Source of the DNA: Zasmidium citrigriseum
Lineage: Eukaryota; Ascomycota; Dothideomycetes; Mycosphaerellales; Mycosphaerellaceae
NCBI GenBank assembly: GCA_002786025.1
Contig: NHNW01000017.1
Span: 310,001 to 374,000 of the forward strand
Length of the DNA: 64,000 nucleotides
Reading direction: 5' to 3'
Shown: positions 16,424-27,228 of the stretch, piece by piece
Layout of the letters: each line of letters starts with the position of its first letter
Position numbering within the stretch: the stretch's first letter is position 1
Notes under the pieces: generated by a model
What the model was told of the DNA's origin: nothing
Seen by the model: only the letters and a program-made list of their open reading frames with translations
Databases searched by the model: none
Made by a program: the position numbers and the translations under genes

Positions 16424-16690
16424 TCACCCAATGATCTTTTGCTGCCGCAGGTGTGCCTCAGCCTGTGGGTATAGACGTATAAAGTACAGCGCCAGGGCGA
16501 AAGCCACAAAGAAGGCAGTCAGGCCCCAGGATAGTATGAACAAGGTCGAAGTGACCGGGTGGAACTTTGGTTTTGATGGCTTGCGAGTTGATGGTAGGTC
16601 GCGGGGTTTGGGACGGTACAGAGCGTAGGCGGTCGACCGTCTGTGAGGTTCGTATCGTTGCTTGTCGTCGGGAGAGTGGGATCTATACAT
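16424..16690 (-). CDS. Small single-pass membrane protein ORF overlapping the OST5 stop
   Basis: 88 residues, unspliced. The ATG (16690-16688) lies inside the last codons of OST5 and the frames overlap by 8 nt. The N-terminal half is basic and polar (RSTAYALYRPKPRDLPSTRKPSKPK), followed by one clear transmembrane helix (about residues 48-70) and a short basic tail. I do not recognise the family. Composition and the clean TM helix make chance unlikely, though not excluded. The arrangement invites a dicistronic reading with OST5; an independent transcript starting inside OST5 is the alternative. Confidence 0.6.
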   Translation of the reverse strand: MYRSHSPDDKQRYEPHRRSTAYALYRPKPRDLPSTRKPSKPKFHPVTSTLFILSWGLTAFFVAFALALYFIRLYPQAEAHLRQQKIIG

Positions 16691-17027
16691 AGACGCCGAC
16701 TGCGCAGATCATGTAGACAGCACCGAAGCTAAACAATGTCAGCACTGTGCCCGCTTTCTCGAGGATGGGCAGTCCGTACCCGAAAGCGAAAGATGCCGGG
16801 ATGGCGTAGACTGGGATGTTCTTGAGGGAGAGGTCTATTCACGTGTTAGACAGCGACCCAATGGGTGAAGCTTCTATGGACGTACTGAGGCCGAACAGGC
16901 TGGAGCACAGGAAGGCCGTCAGGAGCAGGAAGAAGCCGACGGAGAACTGCTGTTCCTTGGTGACGGCGGGCTCGAACGGCTGGCTGGCAGAAGCCTCCCA
17001 CAGTGCGAGCAGGTTCTGGGACGACAT
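16683..17027 (-). CDS. OST5: Oligosaccharyltransferase subunit Ost5 (TMEM258 family)
   Basis: Two exons, 17027-16886 and 16834-16683, with a 51-bp GTACGT...TAG intron; 97 residues. Ost5 is a small two-helix subunit of the ER oligosaccharyltransferase that N-glycosylates nascent proteins. Seen: the ASQPFEP motif near residue 15 (SFQPF in yeast), a first TM helix FSVGFFLLLTAFLCSSLFGL, a second helix after the splice junction, and the conserved C-terminal GVYV (yeast ends FGVYV). Length and end motif fit the family well. It is divergent from GCN5, with 218 bp between start codons. Confidence 0.85.
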
Positions 17028-17245
17028 TTGCGTGTGTTGATGAGTGAAGTGCTGATGAGCGCGTGAAGCTTGGAGCAAGTGAACACCTCGCCCAAGCTGC
17101 TCCTGCCGCCAAGGGCTTCACATGCACGCGGCTCTGCGGCCCGTTACGCCCGCCTCCACATCTCGTTCCAGCGCGTCTCCACCTCGAACGTCTTTCCGGA
17201 AACACCACTCCTACATTCCTCTTGCACTCGACATCGCTAGACAAC
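17028..17245. promoter_or_regulatory. OST5/GCN5 divergent promoter
   Basis: 218 bp shared by two divergent housekeeping genes. An in-frame ATG at 17063 would lengthen GCN5 by 61 residues but lies only 35 bp from the OST5 start codon, so it is more likely promoter or leader sequence. Confidence 0.5.
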
Positions 17246-18535
17246 ATGTCTAACGACAAGGACGAGAAGCGCAAGGCCGAGGACGGCATCAACGGCCACG
17301 ACGCCAAGCGCATCAAACCCTCCGTCTCGCCCCCGCCCGAACAGCCCGCCACCACCGCCGACACCGCGCCGTCGACCATCAACCACGATGCCTTCCCCGA
17401 GAAGCCCGCCGTGACCGAGGAACGCAACGGCGACATTTCTTTCCAGGTCGTCAACAATGACGGCAACCCGAACTCGCTCATCGTCCTTACCGGCCTCAAG
17501 TGCATCTTTCAGAAACAGCTGCCCAAGATGCCCAAGGACTACATCGCCCGACTCGTATACGACCGAACACACATGAGCATAGCGATCGTGAAACGCCCTC
17601 CACCTGGAAGCTATGCCGAGTCTTCAGACTTACCGGGCGAGATCATTGGCGGCATCACCTATCGCCCTTTCCGAGGCAGGCAGTTCGCCGAGATTGTCTT
17701 CTGCGCCATCAGCAGCGATCAGCAGGTCAAGGGCTATGGTGCACATCTTATGAACCATCTGAAAGACTATGTCAAGGCGACCAGCGATGTCATGCACTTC
17801 TTGACATACGCAGACAACTACGCCATTGGGTATTTCAAGAAGCAAGGATTCACGAAGGAGATCACATTGGACAAACCGAAATGGATGGGCTACATCAAGG
17901 ATTACGAGGGTGGAACCATCATGCAGTGCTCCATGCTGCCCAAGGTCAGATATCTGGAGTCGGGAAGAATGCTGCTCAAGCAAAAAGCAGTCGTACATGC
18001 CAAGATACGGGCAGTGAGCAAGAGCTATGAGATTCATCAACCGCCGCCGCAGTGGAAAAAGTGCAAGCCTGGACAGCCACTTCCTGCAATCGACCCAATG
18101 TCAATACCTGCAATCAAGGCCACTGGCTGGTCGGAAGACATGGATGCTCTGGCAAGACAACCTCGTCGCAACCCTTCACACAGCTTACTACTTGGTCTAC
18201 TCTCAACAATGCAGAACAGCAGCTCGGCATGGCCATTCCAGATTCCGGTCAATGGAGAGGAAGTCCACGACTACTACGAAGTCATCAAGGAGCCCATGGA
18301 CCTGAGTACGATGGAGAAGAAGCTCGACCAAGACAAGTACGAGACCGTGGAAGATTTCATCAAGGACGTCCTTCTCATTGTCCGAAATTGCAAGCGGTAC
18401 AACGCTGAAACAACTCCGTACGCCAAGGCTGCTAACAGGCTGGAAAAGGAGTTGTGGAAGAAGGTTCGCGAGGTGCCTGAGTGGAGCTACATCGAGCCGG
18501 AGAACTTCGAGACTACCAACAGGCAGCAGGAGTAG
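17246..18535 (+). CDS. GCN5: Histone acetyltransferase GCN5 (SAGA/ADA catalytic subunit)
   Basis: Intronless, 429 residues from the ATG at 17246. It acetylates histone H3 (mainly K9/K14) in SAGA-type coactivators in the nucleus. Seen: a basic/acidic disordered N-terminus; a GNAT HAT domain (about 60-230) with [19 protein letters not shown] holding the catalytic Glu and the QxxGxG acetyl-CoA loop, plus [15 protein letters not shown]; and a C-terminal bromodomain (about 315-420) with [18 protein letters not shown] and the acetyl-lysine-reading Asn in [12 protein letters not shown]. The end after the bromodomain is normal for the family. Unusually, the TAG stop is followed by a long open frame in the same phase. 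Confidence 0.97.
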   Translation: MSNDKDEKRKAEDGINGHDAKRIKPSVSPPPEQPATTADTAPSTINHDAFPEKPAVTEERNGDISFQVVNNDGNPNSLIVLTGLKCIFQKQLPKMPKDYIARLVYDRTHMSIAIVKRPPPGSYAESSDLPGEIIGGITYRPFRGRQFAEIVFCAISSDQQVKGYGAHLMNHLKDYVKATSDVMHFLTYADNYAIGYFKKQGFTKEITLDKPKWMGYIKDYEGGTIMQCSMLPKVRYLESGRMLLKQKAVVHAKIRAVSKSYEIHQPPPQWKKCKPGQPLPAIDPMSIPAIKATGWSEDMDALARQPRRNPSHSLLLGLLSTMQNSSSAWPFQIPVNGEEVHDYYEVIKEPMDLSTMEKKLDQDKYETVEDFIKDVLLIVRNCKRYNAETTPYAKAANRLEKELWKKVREVPEWSYIEPENFETTNRQQE

Positions 18536-19402
18536 CGTTCCAGGTATTTTAGGCCGTGGGCGTCCAAAGCGCTGCCTACAAAAACACGATCTCAAGTGAA
18601 TCGTCCACTTCGCCCGCTTCGATCGGCCCAGGAACTCGAACACGAGGAGGCGCATCTTCCACCAAATCAGCTTGTACAAAACGGGGATCATTACTGGTTA
18701 GAAGAACCTGCTCTTGAATCGAAGCAAACGTCACTCATTCCAGTTGGCCAGAGAGACCACGGTCGAGGTCATCACATCGGAAGCGGAACGTCTACTCGCT
18801 CACGTGTCTGCTGTCCCTGCTGCAACAAGACCTTGTCCAAGGAATATCTCAGAGAGCATATCAGACGCCGCCACCCACAATACTATCACTCCTCCAGCAT
18901 GCCTTCTGCGAATCGTCGTGGTCGTCCCGTTGGAAGCGGCACGTCCACTGACCCACGTACGAGCTGTCCGCACTGTGGCAACACATTTGCAAAGAACTAC
19001 ATCGATAAGCACATCAGATGCCGACATCCACAAGATCATCAACTCTTCGGATTGCCGTCCGAGCAGGAGGAAAACACTGTGGATCCGTTTGGCGAGACGG
19101 ATGGCGTGACGGATGGCGAGACTGAAGGGCATTTTGTGCAGAAAGCGAGATCAAACAATTCATCAGAAGACGCTGAGAACACCACGGACGATGACTACCT
19201 TTCTGTCGAGAAGCCTTTCATACGAGAGGAGCAGTCAGGACTGGCCACTGCTCTATGCGACCAGGCTCCCGGGCACGCAATGCATGAGCATGAGCATGAG
19301 CAAGACAAAGAAAACATCCTACCCCTGAATACGCAGCCCGAAGATGACAACGACGACGTCCTTCTCCCTCAAGCGTCAAGCCGATGGGCACTTCGACATT
19401 GA
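18536..19402 (+). CDS. C2H2 zinc-finger open frame, in frame with and directly after the GCN5 stop
   Basis: 288 sense codons with no stop, in exactly the GCN5 frame, beginning right after its TAG. It encodes two C-x2-C-x11-H-x4-H fingers (CPCCNKTLSKEYLREHIRRRH and a second starting CPHCGNTFAKNY), each preceded by a GSGTST..R..CP element, so they are an internal duplication. The tail is acidic and His/Glu-rich. No ATG exists in any frame from 18536 to 18898, so the fingers cannot start from a local ATG without an upstream exon. Options: stop-codon readthrough of GCN5, splicing around the TAG, an unseen first exon, or a nonsense mutation or assembly error. Which protein is made is unknown. Confidence 0.5.
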   Translation, partial: RSRYFRPWASKALPTKTRSQVNRPLRPLRSAQELEHEEAHLPPNQLVQNGDHYWLEEPALESKQTSLIPVGQRDHGRGHHIGSGTSTRSRVCCPCCNKTLSKEYLREHIRRRHPQYYHSSSMPSANRRGRPVGSGTSTDPRTSCPHCGNTFAKNYIDKHIRCRHPQDHQLFGLPSEQEENTVDPFGETDGVTDGETEGHFVQKARSNNSSEDAENTTDDDYLSVEKPFIREEQSGLATALCDQAPGHAMHEHEHEQDKENILPLNTQPEDDNDDVLLPQASSRWALRH

Positions 19403-20163
19403 TGAACCAACCACTTCACACTCTACCACCATACTCACACAGTCACCTAGATACCCCTCAAACGAAGCCAAGAGGCTGTCATTATCTCATGTCTACTTAG
19501 TTCCTCCTCTGATTTACCTCTTCATTCCACTTCAATGCTTTTCGTCCTCGTAGTAGCTATATCTACCGTTACAAGTTCCCCTTCAAGTATGGGTATCGAT
19601 CCCAGTAACAAACAAAAGCCGAAAAGAGATTACCTATCTACCGTTCCCTCTGATGCCCGCTGTAATGCTTGATGCAAGTCATTCCCTTTGGATCCTGTCC
19701 GAAGCCCACAGTACGCCGAAACTCTTCTGGATTTTCTTGCAATATGCCGCTTTTTCATGATTTCTTCATTCCAATTCCATTAACTCCCCGAAATGTCAAT
19801 TCCAAAACCAAAAACCGAAAGATTCCCAGAAATGACAGATGTGTTCGTTTTGACGCCTGTATCACTCCTTCCTGCTCCTCGCTATTCCTCGTGCAGCATG
19901 ATGATGTCCCTCGCGGGTGTTGTAACTGTCTATGGTTTGGTCGTGATATGTCGTTAAGAGTCTGTTTGCTCCTCCTCTTTGATGCAAATTGACGCTGACG
20001 AATGCCGAAATGACTACCTGGTAAAGCAGAACGCCGAAGCTAATGTGACAGTCGCAGAACGCTGGATGGTGGAGGAAGCAGAACGCTGACGAATGGTTGT
20101 GAAGAGAAGCAGATTGCTGCTGTGGTCGTGATGCTCACAGATGACGAGATTGGTGGTTGTTGA
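19403..20163. other. Intergenic, convergent 3' flanks
   Basis: 761 bp between two convergent genes; T/C-rich, with short uninformative frames. Presumably 3' UTRs and terminators. Nothing else was recognised. Confidence 0.4.
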
Positions 20164-21824
20164 TTAGTATCGTCCGTTGAGATTGGAGACGGACATGCGA
20201 TGAGCAGTGGCAGCACGCTCATCATGCGCCGAGCGACGCCGCAATTCGTCCAAGCTCGCGGCGTGCTGAGGCTGGGGATGACGGAGAGGAGGCATGTAGT
20301 TGTGCTGAGGCGTGGCGGTAAGCACGCTGTCGTCGCTGCTGCCGTGGCGGTCGGACGTGGAAGAACGATCCGTAGTATCAACGCCAGCGCTGAAACTGTA
20401 GAGACTGGCCGCAGCGGTGCGGGCTGAAGATGGACGGGGAGAGTCGGTGGTGTTGTGATGGCTGTGGTTGCTGGAGTAGCGGATGTGTGCAGGCGGAGGC
20501 ATGTTGGATCCGGCAGTGGAGGACGCTGAGGTGCTGGAGAAGCTCTCCGAGAGAGTTGGGCCCGAGGTTGGCGAGATCTCTGGACTGGTGGATGAGGCGC
20601 TGAACTGATAGCCCAGGATCGTTGACTCGGCCATCGAGGCTGTTGAGGATGGAATTGGCAAGCCGTGATGTTGCGGTTGCTGTTGCTGGACGGCTGGCAG
20701 ACCGCTCACGGATCCGTGGCGGGAGCTCGGTGGAAGGGAGGAGTTTTCGACGGACCAAGGCATGCTGTTGCGGCTGTGAATGCCATTGATGACCATGCGT
20801 CCCTCAGACACTGAGCCGAGGGGCCTGATCTGTGGCACCTCCGCTGCAGAGTAAGATGGTTGTGCGTAGGATTGGGTGTATGGCATCGGTAGTCTGCGCT
20901 CCTGGACAGTCTGAGTTGGGAGAGAGGAGTGTAGCGAGCCCATATTGAGCGGCGAGAACGCCTCGCCCGTAACACTGGGCAGACGACTTGCGGGCATCGC
21001 TGGGACTTGCAACGTGCCGAAGCTGAATGCAGATCCGGGCTCGTAGTACATACTTCCCGAAGTCACTGGAGTAGATATCGAGCCGCTGGTCCATGGGCGA
21101 AAGTTCTCTGCGCCGTAGCTGCTTGGAAAAGACTGTTGCCGCTGAATGGTCGAGGACGCGTAGGTGTAGTCCTCAGCAGGAGACGCATTGTAAGAGTCGT
21201 ACTCCGGGTATGCGGAACGAGTCTGAAGCATTGGCAATGAAGGGCGGTGGTGAGTCTGGTATAGTCCAGCGTCATATGCGCTTGTCGTTGTATCGGTACC
21301 GTATGTGGCTGTAGTTGGTGTGGCCGCTGCAACGCTGCTGCTGGCAGGCATGAGATCAATGCCAGCCACCGGCACTTGATGGCTTCCCACCTGACCGCTG
21401 TCAGCCAAATGTCAAGAGGCTTCAAGCCAATCTGCCTACCCTAATGAATGTGCAAGTATTCCTGTCTGCTCCTGCAGATCGGCATGCCGAGCAGCCGCTG
21501 CCATCGCCAGGATCGCCGGTGCATTTGATCTTGCGCCTCCTGCATCGAGAGCACTAGACAAATGTCAGTCAGGTAGTCAACCAGTACGATGAACAGACTC
21601 ACGGCTACTTGTATTCGTCTACGGGCGTGAGCAGGAGGCTGGTTGTCTTGACCTTGCTCGTGGATCAACGCGCGTGAACCCGCCCGAGCTCCATAATCCG
21701 GTAAGTCGTAGTAGTTGTGAGCATATGGCACAGGTCGGTCGTAATGAGCTGCGGTGGGAGCCCGGTGGGTCGAACGGGAGAAGGAGTCGAAGTCACCGCC
21801 GTAGTAAGACTGAGTCATCATCAT
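20164..21824 (-). CDS. Zn(II)2Cys6 transcription factor
   Basis: Three exons, 21824-21603, 21553-21440 and 21390-20164, with two 49-bp introns on either side of the DNA-binding motif; 520 residues. The binuclear cluster is split by the first intron: RRRIQVA | CSRCRRRKIKCTGDPGDG.. followed by CSACRSAGADRNTCTFIR, giving the six cysteines; the RRRIQVACxRCRxRKIKC form is a recognised fungal subfamily. The rest is a Ser/Pro/Gln-rich disordered region with no visible fungal-TF middle homology domain, so it is probably an activator of the short type. Three Met codons in a row (21824-21816) start the frame. A 2.3-kb gene-free region lies upstream, as is common for developmental regulators. Target genes are unknown. 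Confidence 0.88.
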
Positions 21825-24090
21825 CTTGTTGCAGATAGAAGACCCAGTTCTGCAGGTGCATAAGGGAGTATCGCCGGCCGCACGAAAGCACAATAAGGAA
21901 TGAGATTGTCCGCCAATCGCAAGAAGTCGAAATGCAGGATTCAGGTGGCAAAGCAGTCATGTAGTTCGCAAGGAATAGGACTCCAGAATTGTTTTTGTCA
22001 GATCTGCGCGGGGATAGAGAGCTTGTGAAGTCGGAGGAACATGGACCAGAAATCAGAGTGGCGGCGAGCAAACACTGATGTTCGGCTTCAGGAGGGCCTG
22101 GCCGGTGCGAAATGTTTGCGTTGGACAAGGCGAAACCTGAGGAGAGCCCAACCAGGATCCGAGATGCGCTGCACTGCGTTTGATTGGTTTTACAGTGGTC
22201 ATTGCACGGTGGTCAAGGCCAGTGCACTGTTAGAGATTGGCCTGACTGTGATTTTCTTTCTTCCTCTTCAACAAGTTTTTGGAGCGGCTGCTGGTATCCG
22301 GCGTCAAAGCGGGATGGGTACTGGCAGTGGACACCTTAACTCCCCTGTCATTCTTAGCCTGGCATGCAACCCGGTTATGCGTAATCTGTGAGTGCCCGGA
22401 TGCGGTCCTACCCAGACTTGTAGTATGCTGCTAGACGAGACGAGAGTAATGGGTCGCCAGGCACGGCTGGCCAGGGCTGTGTGTTCAAGCGGCGGCTCAA
22501 CAGCTGGGTAAATCTGCTTCTCAATTTGACTAGTTCCGAAACAACAGTGGCGTCCGGATTGATCCCCATCGATATTCGGCGCTGCTCGTGCTGCTGCTCT
22601 TCTTGTGTGAGCTGTCTGTCAACGTTGAGCTCACTTGACGTCGATGTTTGGCAGCGCCAACCTTCCACAGCCACGTGTAAGTGGTGTACGTGCGTCCACT
22701 TCAAGGTCGACAGTCCAGTCTCGGTCCGTACCTCCACGAACGAAAGTGATTGCTGGCTTTAGTGGCGAGAGAATACATGCCAACGCTTACAGATTGGGCA
22801 ATGATCAATGAGATGATCGAATGAGTGCCACGCCGTGTTACCTCCACCTACGCCAATGTTTCCCACATGCAGCATTGTCGGGGATTTTGAGGGAGATGCG
22901 GCTGTTGGTCAAGGCTGAGGTCGGCTTACCGCTGGTGATGGAATGCTTGTAGGTGATCACGCCTCAGGAACCATCGCGCTGTGATTTGAGATTGACGCCA
23001 GGGTATCATCATCGCAGGGCATTCCCGGGCAAGAGCGTAGATGATCAGGGAGGATTGCGCAAGGTTGGATGCAGCCTGCCGATGGGGCAGTGGGAAAGCC
23101 TTCGTTTTGCGCTGTTGTGCTCGTGCCTGCAACTACCCGCTCGGTTGCAGTTGCATCTCTCGGCCAATCGGACAGTATCATGTGATTTAGTGAAGCGGTC
23201 GTCTTGTAGTCACGGTAGTCACGAGAGGGAAGACTCAAGTAGGACCGGATCGCCCAGATCGGATCATTAGGAATGCGGGAGTAACTGACCTGTCAATCCG
23301 AAAGTAGAGAGTACGGCACACGCTGTGTGCAAACATGGGCAGACCTTGCTCCTATCCAGCCGCTCCTCACTTGGCCATGGCTTGCCCAGAAAGTCGCAGC
23401 CGAAGAGATGCAGGTGATGAGATGCGCGGCATTCCTGACCATGATCCTGTTTCAGAATGATTCGCATCGTCGACCGCGGGGACTGGTTCTCTGGCTGGGC
23501 ATGATGAAAGAGGATCAGGGGCGGCGGATAGATGCAGACCGCAAACCGAATACAAAGAGATATGAAGGAGCCTGAGCTGCAAGGCCCAAGTCCACCACAG
23601 AGGCAAGTCCTGCCCGGGGGCGAATCCTTTGGACAGGGAAGCGGTCGTGGTGGCGTTGAGGTCAAACAAAAGAGAGACAGACGTGCAGCTGCCTTCGTCC
23701 TCTCTTGCGGCGGAGTCCAAAAATGCGGCAGACTGTCAAGGGCAGGGTTTCTGCGGCAGGTTGCCAGGTGGCGATCAGGTACGGTAGCGAGTTCGGTTTG
23801 TTGCGACAGTGCAGACATGCCGTCTGGTTGTGTATGGTAGCGAGCAGTCGACCAGCAAGGGGATGCAGTCGAGACTCAGAATCGAGTATCACGTGATCTG
23901 CACCCCACGCTTCGCGCCGCTTCGCTTCGGACGGAAGGGTCGGCACGGACCTTGTCAAGTTTGATTCGCGGCGAGCGCGGTCGACATACGTCGGATCGTT
24001 CTTCACTCCAGACCCTCAAGTAACACAAGCCTATTGCGTTGATTTGGAAAAAGCGCATTACGCGACATCCTCATCACATCCCACCGCACC
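21825..24090. other. Long gene-poor region upstream of the Zn2Cys6 gene
   Basis: 2.3 kb between divergent genes. Many short open frames on both strands, none with recognisable domains or a convincing exon chain. Likely the extended promoter/leader of the transcription factor plus the promoter of the cyclophilin gene. No repeat or mobile element was recognised. Confidence 0.4.
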
Positions 24091-25545
24091 ATGTCGGTCC
24101 TGCTGGAGACGTCTGCAGGCGACATCACTGTCGACCTGTTCCTTGCCGATGCGCCCAAGTGCTGCGAGAAGTGAGTCCCGTCCCCGAGCATCTGCGTCTG
24201 CTATGGCGCTTGCATTGTGAAGGCTGATCAGATTGCTAAGACTCGATCACGTGTCCACAGCTTCCTGAAGCTCTGCAAGATCAAGTACTACAACTACTCG
24301 CCAATCTACAACATCCAGCCCAATTTCTCCTTCCAGAGCGGCGACCCACTGGGCCCAGAGTCGAAAGACAGCGATGGAGGCGCATCGATATGGGCTCTGC
24401 CGGACGGCGCGACGAAGCGGGCTGCAAAGCCGGAGAATGCGATCTTCAAGCCTGAGTTCTCAAGCAAGCGGAAACACAAAGAGAGGGGAACACTGAGCAT
24501 GGCTACTACTGCTTCAAAAGTGAATCCAGACGAGCGGCTAGCCACCAGTCAGTTCATTGTCACGCTTGGCGACAGCATTGAGCAACTAGACGGCAAGGCA
24601 GCTATCTTCGGGGAGGTTGTGGAAGGGTTTGATGCTCTGGAAAAGATCAATTCAGCATTTGTGGATCAAAAAGGCACGCCGCTGCAGGATATCCGAATAC
24701 TACATACCGTCGTCCTGGAGGACCCTTTCGACGATCCGCCGGGCATTGTCGAACCACCAGGAAGTCCAGTTCCATCTGAGCAGCAGCGTGCGACTGTCCG
24801 GATTGCGTACGATGAGGTTTTGGAAGAGAACAACGATCCTGAGCAACTCGAAAAGATACGAAGAGAACGTGAAGCTCGAGCACAAGCTCTGACCTTGGAG
24901 CTCATAGGCGACCTGCCATTTGCCGATGTCACACCACCCGAGCAGATTCTCTTCGTGTGCAAGTTAAATCCAGTCACAAGAGATGAAGACTTAGAACTCA
25001 TCTTCTCCCGCTTTGGCAAGATCTTGTCGTGCGAAGTCATCAGAGACAAGAAGACTGGTGACAGTCTTCAATACGCATTCATCGAGTTCGCCAACAAGGA
25101 AGACTGCGAGCGAGCCTATTTCAAGATGCAAGGTGTGCTGATTGACGACCATCGCATCCACGTCGACTTCTCGCAGAGTGTCTCCAAGCTTTCGGCAGAT
25201 TGGCGCAACACTACCAACTCGAAGACTGCAAGATCGAGGGGCGGCTTCGGCGGCATTGACAGCCTCGAGAAGAGGAAGCAGTATCGTGACGAGAGGGGTA
25301 GAGATCGTGATGGGAGAAGATATGACTACGTCTTTGAGGAAAAGCGAAAGGAGCGAGGCGGTGACAGAGACGAGCACGGCAGAGACTCGCGAAAGCAGCG
25401 CTCCAGGAGTCGAAGTCCAAAGAGACGTGATCGGTACGACAGTGATCGAAGAGACGACCGCTACCGAAGCGAGCGAAGACATCACCGTAGTCGCAGCCGC
25501 GACAGACATCGAGATGATCGGGATGGTCGTTCGAGCCGGCGCTGA
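24091..25545 (+). CDS. cyp6: Cyclophilin-RRM protein, PPIL4/CYP6 type
   Basis: Two exons, 24091-24170 and 24261-25545 (90-bp intron), 454 residues. The family combines a cyclophilin fold with an RNA-recognition motif and associates with the spliceosome. Seen: cyclophilin domain about 1-165 ([30 protein letters not shown]); linker [12 protein letters not shown] about 240-325 ([39 protein letters not shown]); then a tail rich in Arg, Asp and Ser. As in human PPIL4, the FHR segment bearing the catalytic Arg of active cyclophilins is replaced ([14 protein letters not shown]), so isomerase activity is probably weak or absent. Confidence 0.93.
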
Positions 25546-25876
25546 CTATGAGGTAGTCAGAACGTGAGCTTCGCCTGAAAGATCATGCCCCAGTATTCCT
25601 TCCACCTCGTGATGCCACGTCCGTTCGGTTTGCTCTTTCTCGCGCACAACACAATCGAGTGTAGTCGCTGCCATTGGTAGGTTCGGTCGCTTCCTTTTTC
25701 GATACTCTCGATTTCCCAATCATCGAGCACGTATCGTCTCGTCTCTCTCTAATCTCACCATTACAAGATATTCACGATCCCAGCAAGCAACGCTATTCGC
25801 TTCATATTCACTTGTCGCATTCATTCACTAGCACGCTTCACATGCAACAAAGCGGCGCCCCGCTCATTCTTCAAAA
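25546..25876. other. Intergenic upstream of the small orphan gene
   Basis: 331 bp, CT-rich toward the next ATG. Presumably promoter and leader. No gene is seen. Confidence 0.4.
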
Positions 25877-26609
25877 ATGCCTTTCCCTTTGTGTCGCAGA
25901 AATCGCAACTCTTCCAACAACAGCCAAAGACAACCTTCCGCATCCGGCGACTCCAACACCAACTCCTCTTTGTACTCCAATAACAAGAGCCCCACTGTCC
26001 GCGAATCTTTCTCGAGCGAACCTGTGAGCCCCACCGGTCCTCCACTACGACGACGTCGAACATCCCCCGGACAAGCGCATCTCCAAATGGCCGAGGAGAG
26101 AAAGGTTTTGGTGTACTTCCACCATGCGGAAGGAAAGAGTGATTTGCCAAGCGGCAAGGCGCTCGAGGTCATGAGGCATGGCGATTTGGAGAACTTTCTT
26201 AAGGAGTGTAAGTGACAACCGTCAGACTCGAGAGAAAAGTTGCGAGAGAACAAGAGAGATTGACTCGAGATATCCAGATCCCAACCTCAAGCTCTCCCGC
26301 GTCCCCATCCCCAACGGCGCCGGCTCCGTGGAAATCCACCAAAAAGACCTTGCCGAGGATCCGTCCATCGACCACCCAAACGACACGCAGAACATAGCGG
26401 CGGTGAACCTCCCGTGGAGGGTTCAAATAAGTGAGTTTTCGACCCAAACTTTCAACATCGCAAGCTCCGTTTCCGGGCACAGCTTAAACCAAGCTTTTGG
26501 CGATGCACGTGCTGTAAACTCTAACCTTCGCGTAGGCAACTTCTTGAATGGGAATTACGAGGTGCTTTTCGTCTTGAGTCGGAAGGTGGGAAGGCAAGAG
26601 AGTTCGTGA
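25877..26609 (+). CDS. Uncharacterised small protein
   Basis: Three exons: 25877-26207, 26278-26430 and 26536-26609, linked by GTAAGT..CAG (70 bp) and GTGAGT..TAG (105 bp) introns in consistent phase; 185 residues. The N-terminus is Ser/Asn-rich and disordered (NSSNNSQRQPSASGDSNTNS), followed by MAEERKVLVYFHHAEGK, a DLENFLKE helix, a middle section with KLSRVPIPNGAGSVEIHQKD, and an end with NGNYEVLFVLSRKVGR. No domain was recognised. The coherent splicing and amphipathic second half argue that it is a real fungal-specific gene. No function is assigned. Confidence 0.55.
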
Positions 26610-27228
26610 TGATGGGGGTGGAGTTGCGGGGATCGCAGCTTCAGAGGGCGGTGACTGGGAAGAGGCGTTTTGATTGAACGAGCTTTGCCATGTGCTGATT
26701 GGGGGCCGCATCACGGCTTATTAGGTTTGCGATATTGGAGTTTATCGGCTTGGGCATGAGCTAAGAGGTGTTTCAAGTGTACAAATACTTACGAGAGGCT
26801 CGCTCGTTGGTTCGTCTTGGTCGAATGGATTGCTTTGCGTATTGACAAATTTGCTCATTCTTCAGGCGGTTGGTCGAGGCCTTATAAGTGCCTCGTCCCC
26901 CTTTGCTGCCCGGGCATGGAAACTTTGTTACCCTGTACGAAGAAAACGCCCTCAACCTGTACGCCAATTCGATCATTCTACTCGTCTCTCCTGCTTCCTC
27001 ATGTTAAAGACCGAAATCGACTCGCTATCCAATACCGCCATGCCATGCACCAACAAAACCGAAATGCTATCTCGAGAGCTTTTGTCTAGATCATCAATCA
27101 AGGCACAGTTCTGTGGAGCCTGGCCGTCATGGTCGTGAGCAAGAAGCACAGTCGTCGTTGGATTGGTCGACAATCCTTGGCGACTCCTTTCCTCTGGTCG
27201 AGCACGTCCCCCTCAGGAACGCACCTCG
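26610..27228. other. Intergenic, convergent 3' flanks
   Basis: 619 bp between convergent genes. Short open frames only; nothing was recognised. Confidence 0.4.

Noticed and set aside
17063..17245. Upstream in-frame ATG extending GCN5 by 61 residues
   Set aside because: It would start 35 bp from the divergent OST5 start codon. The extra sequence is not GCN5-like, and the ATG at 17246 begins a typical basic/acidic N-terminus.
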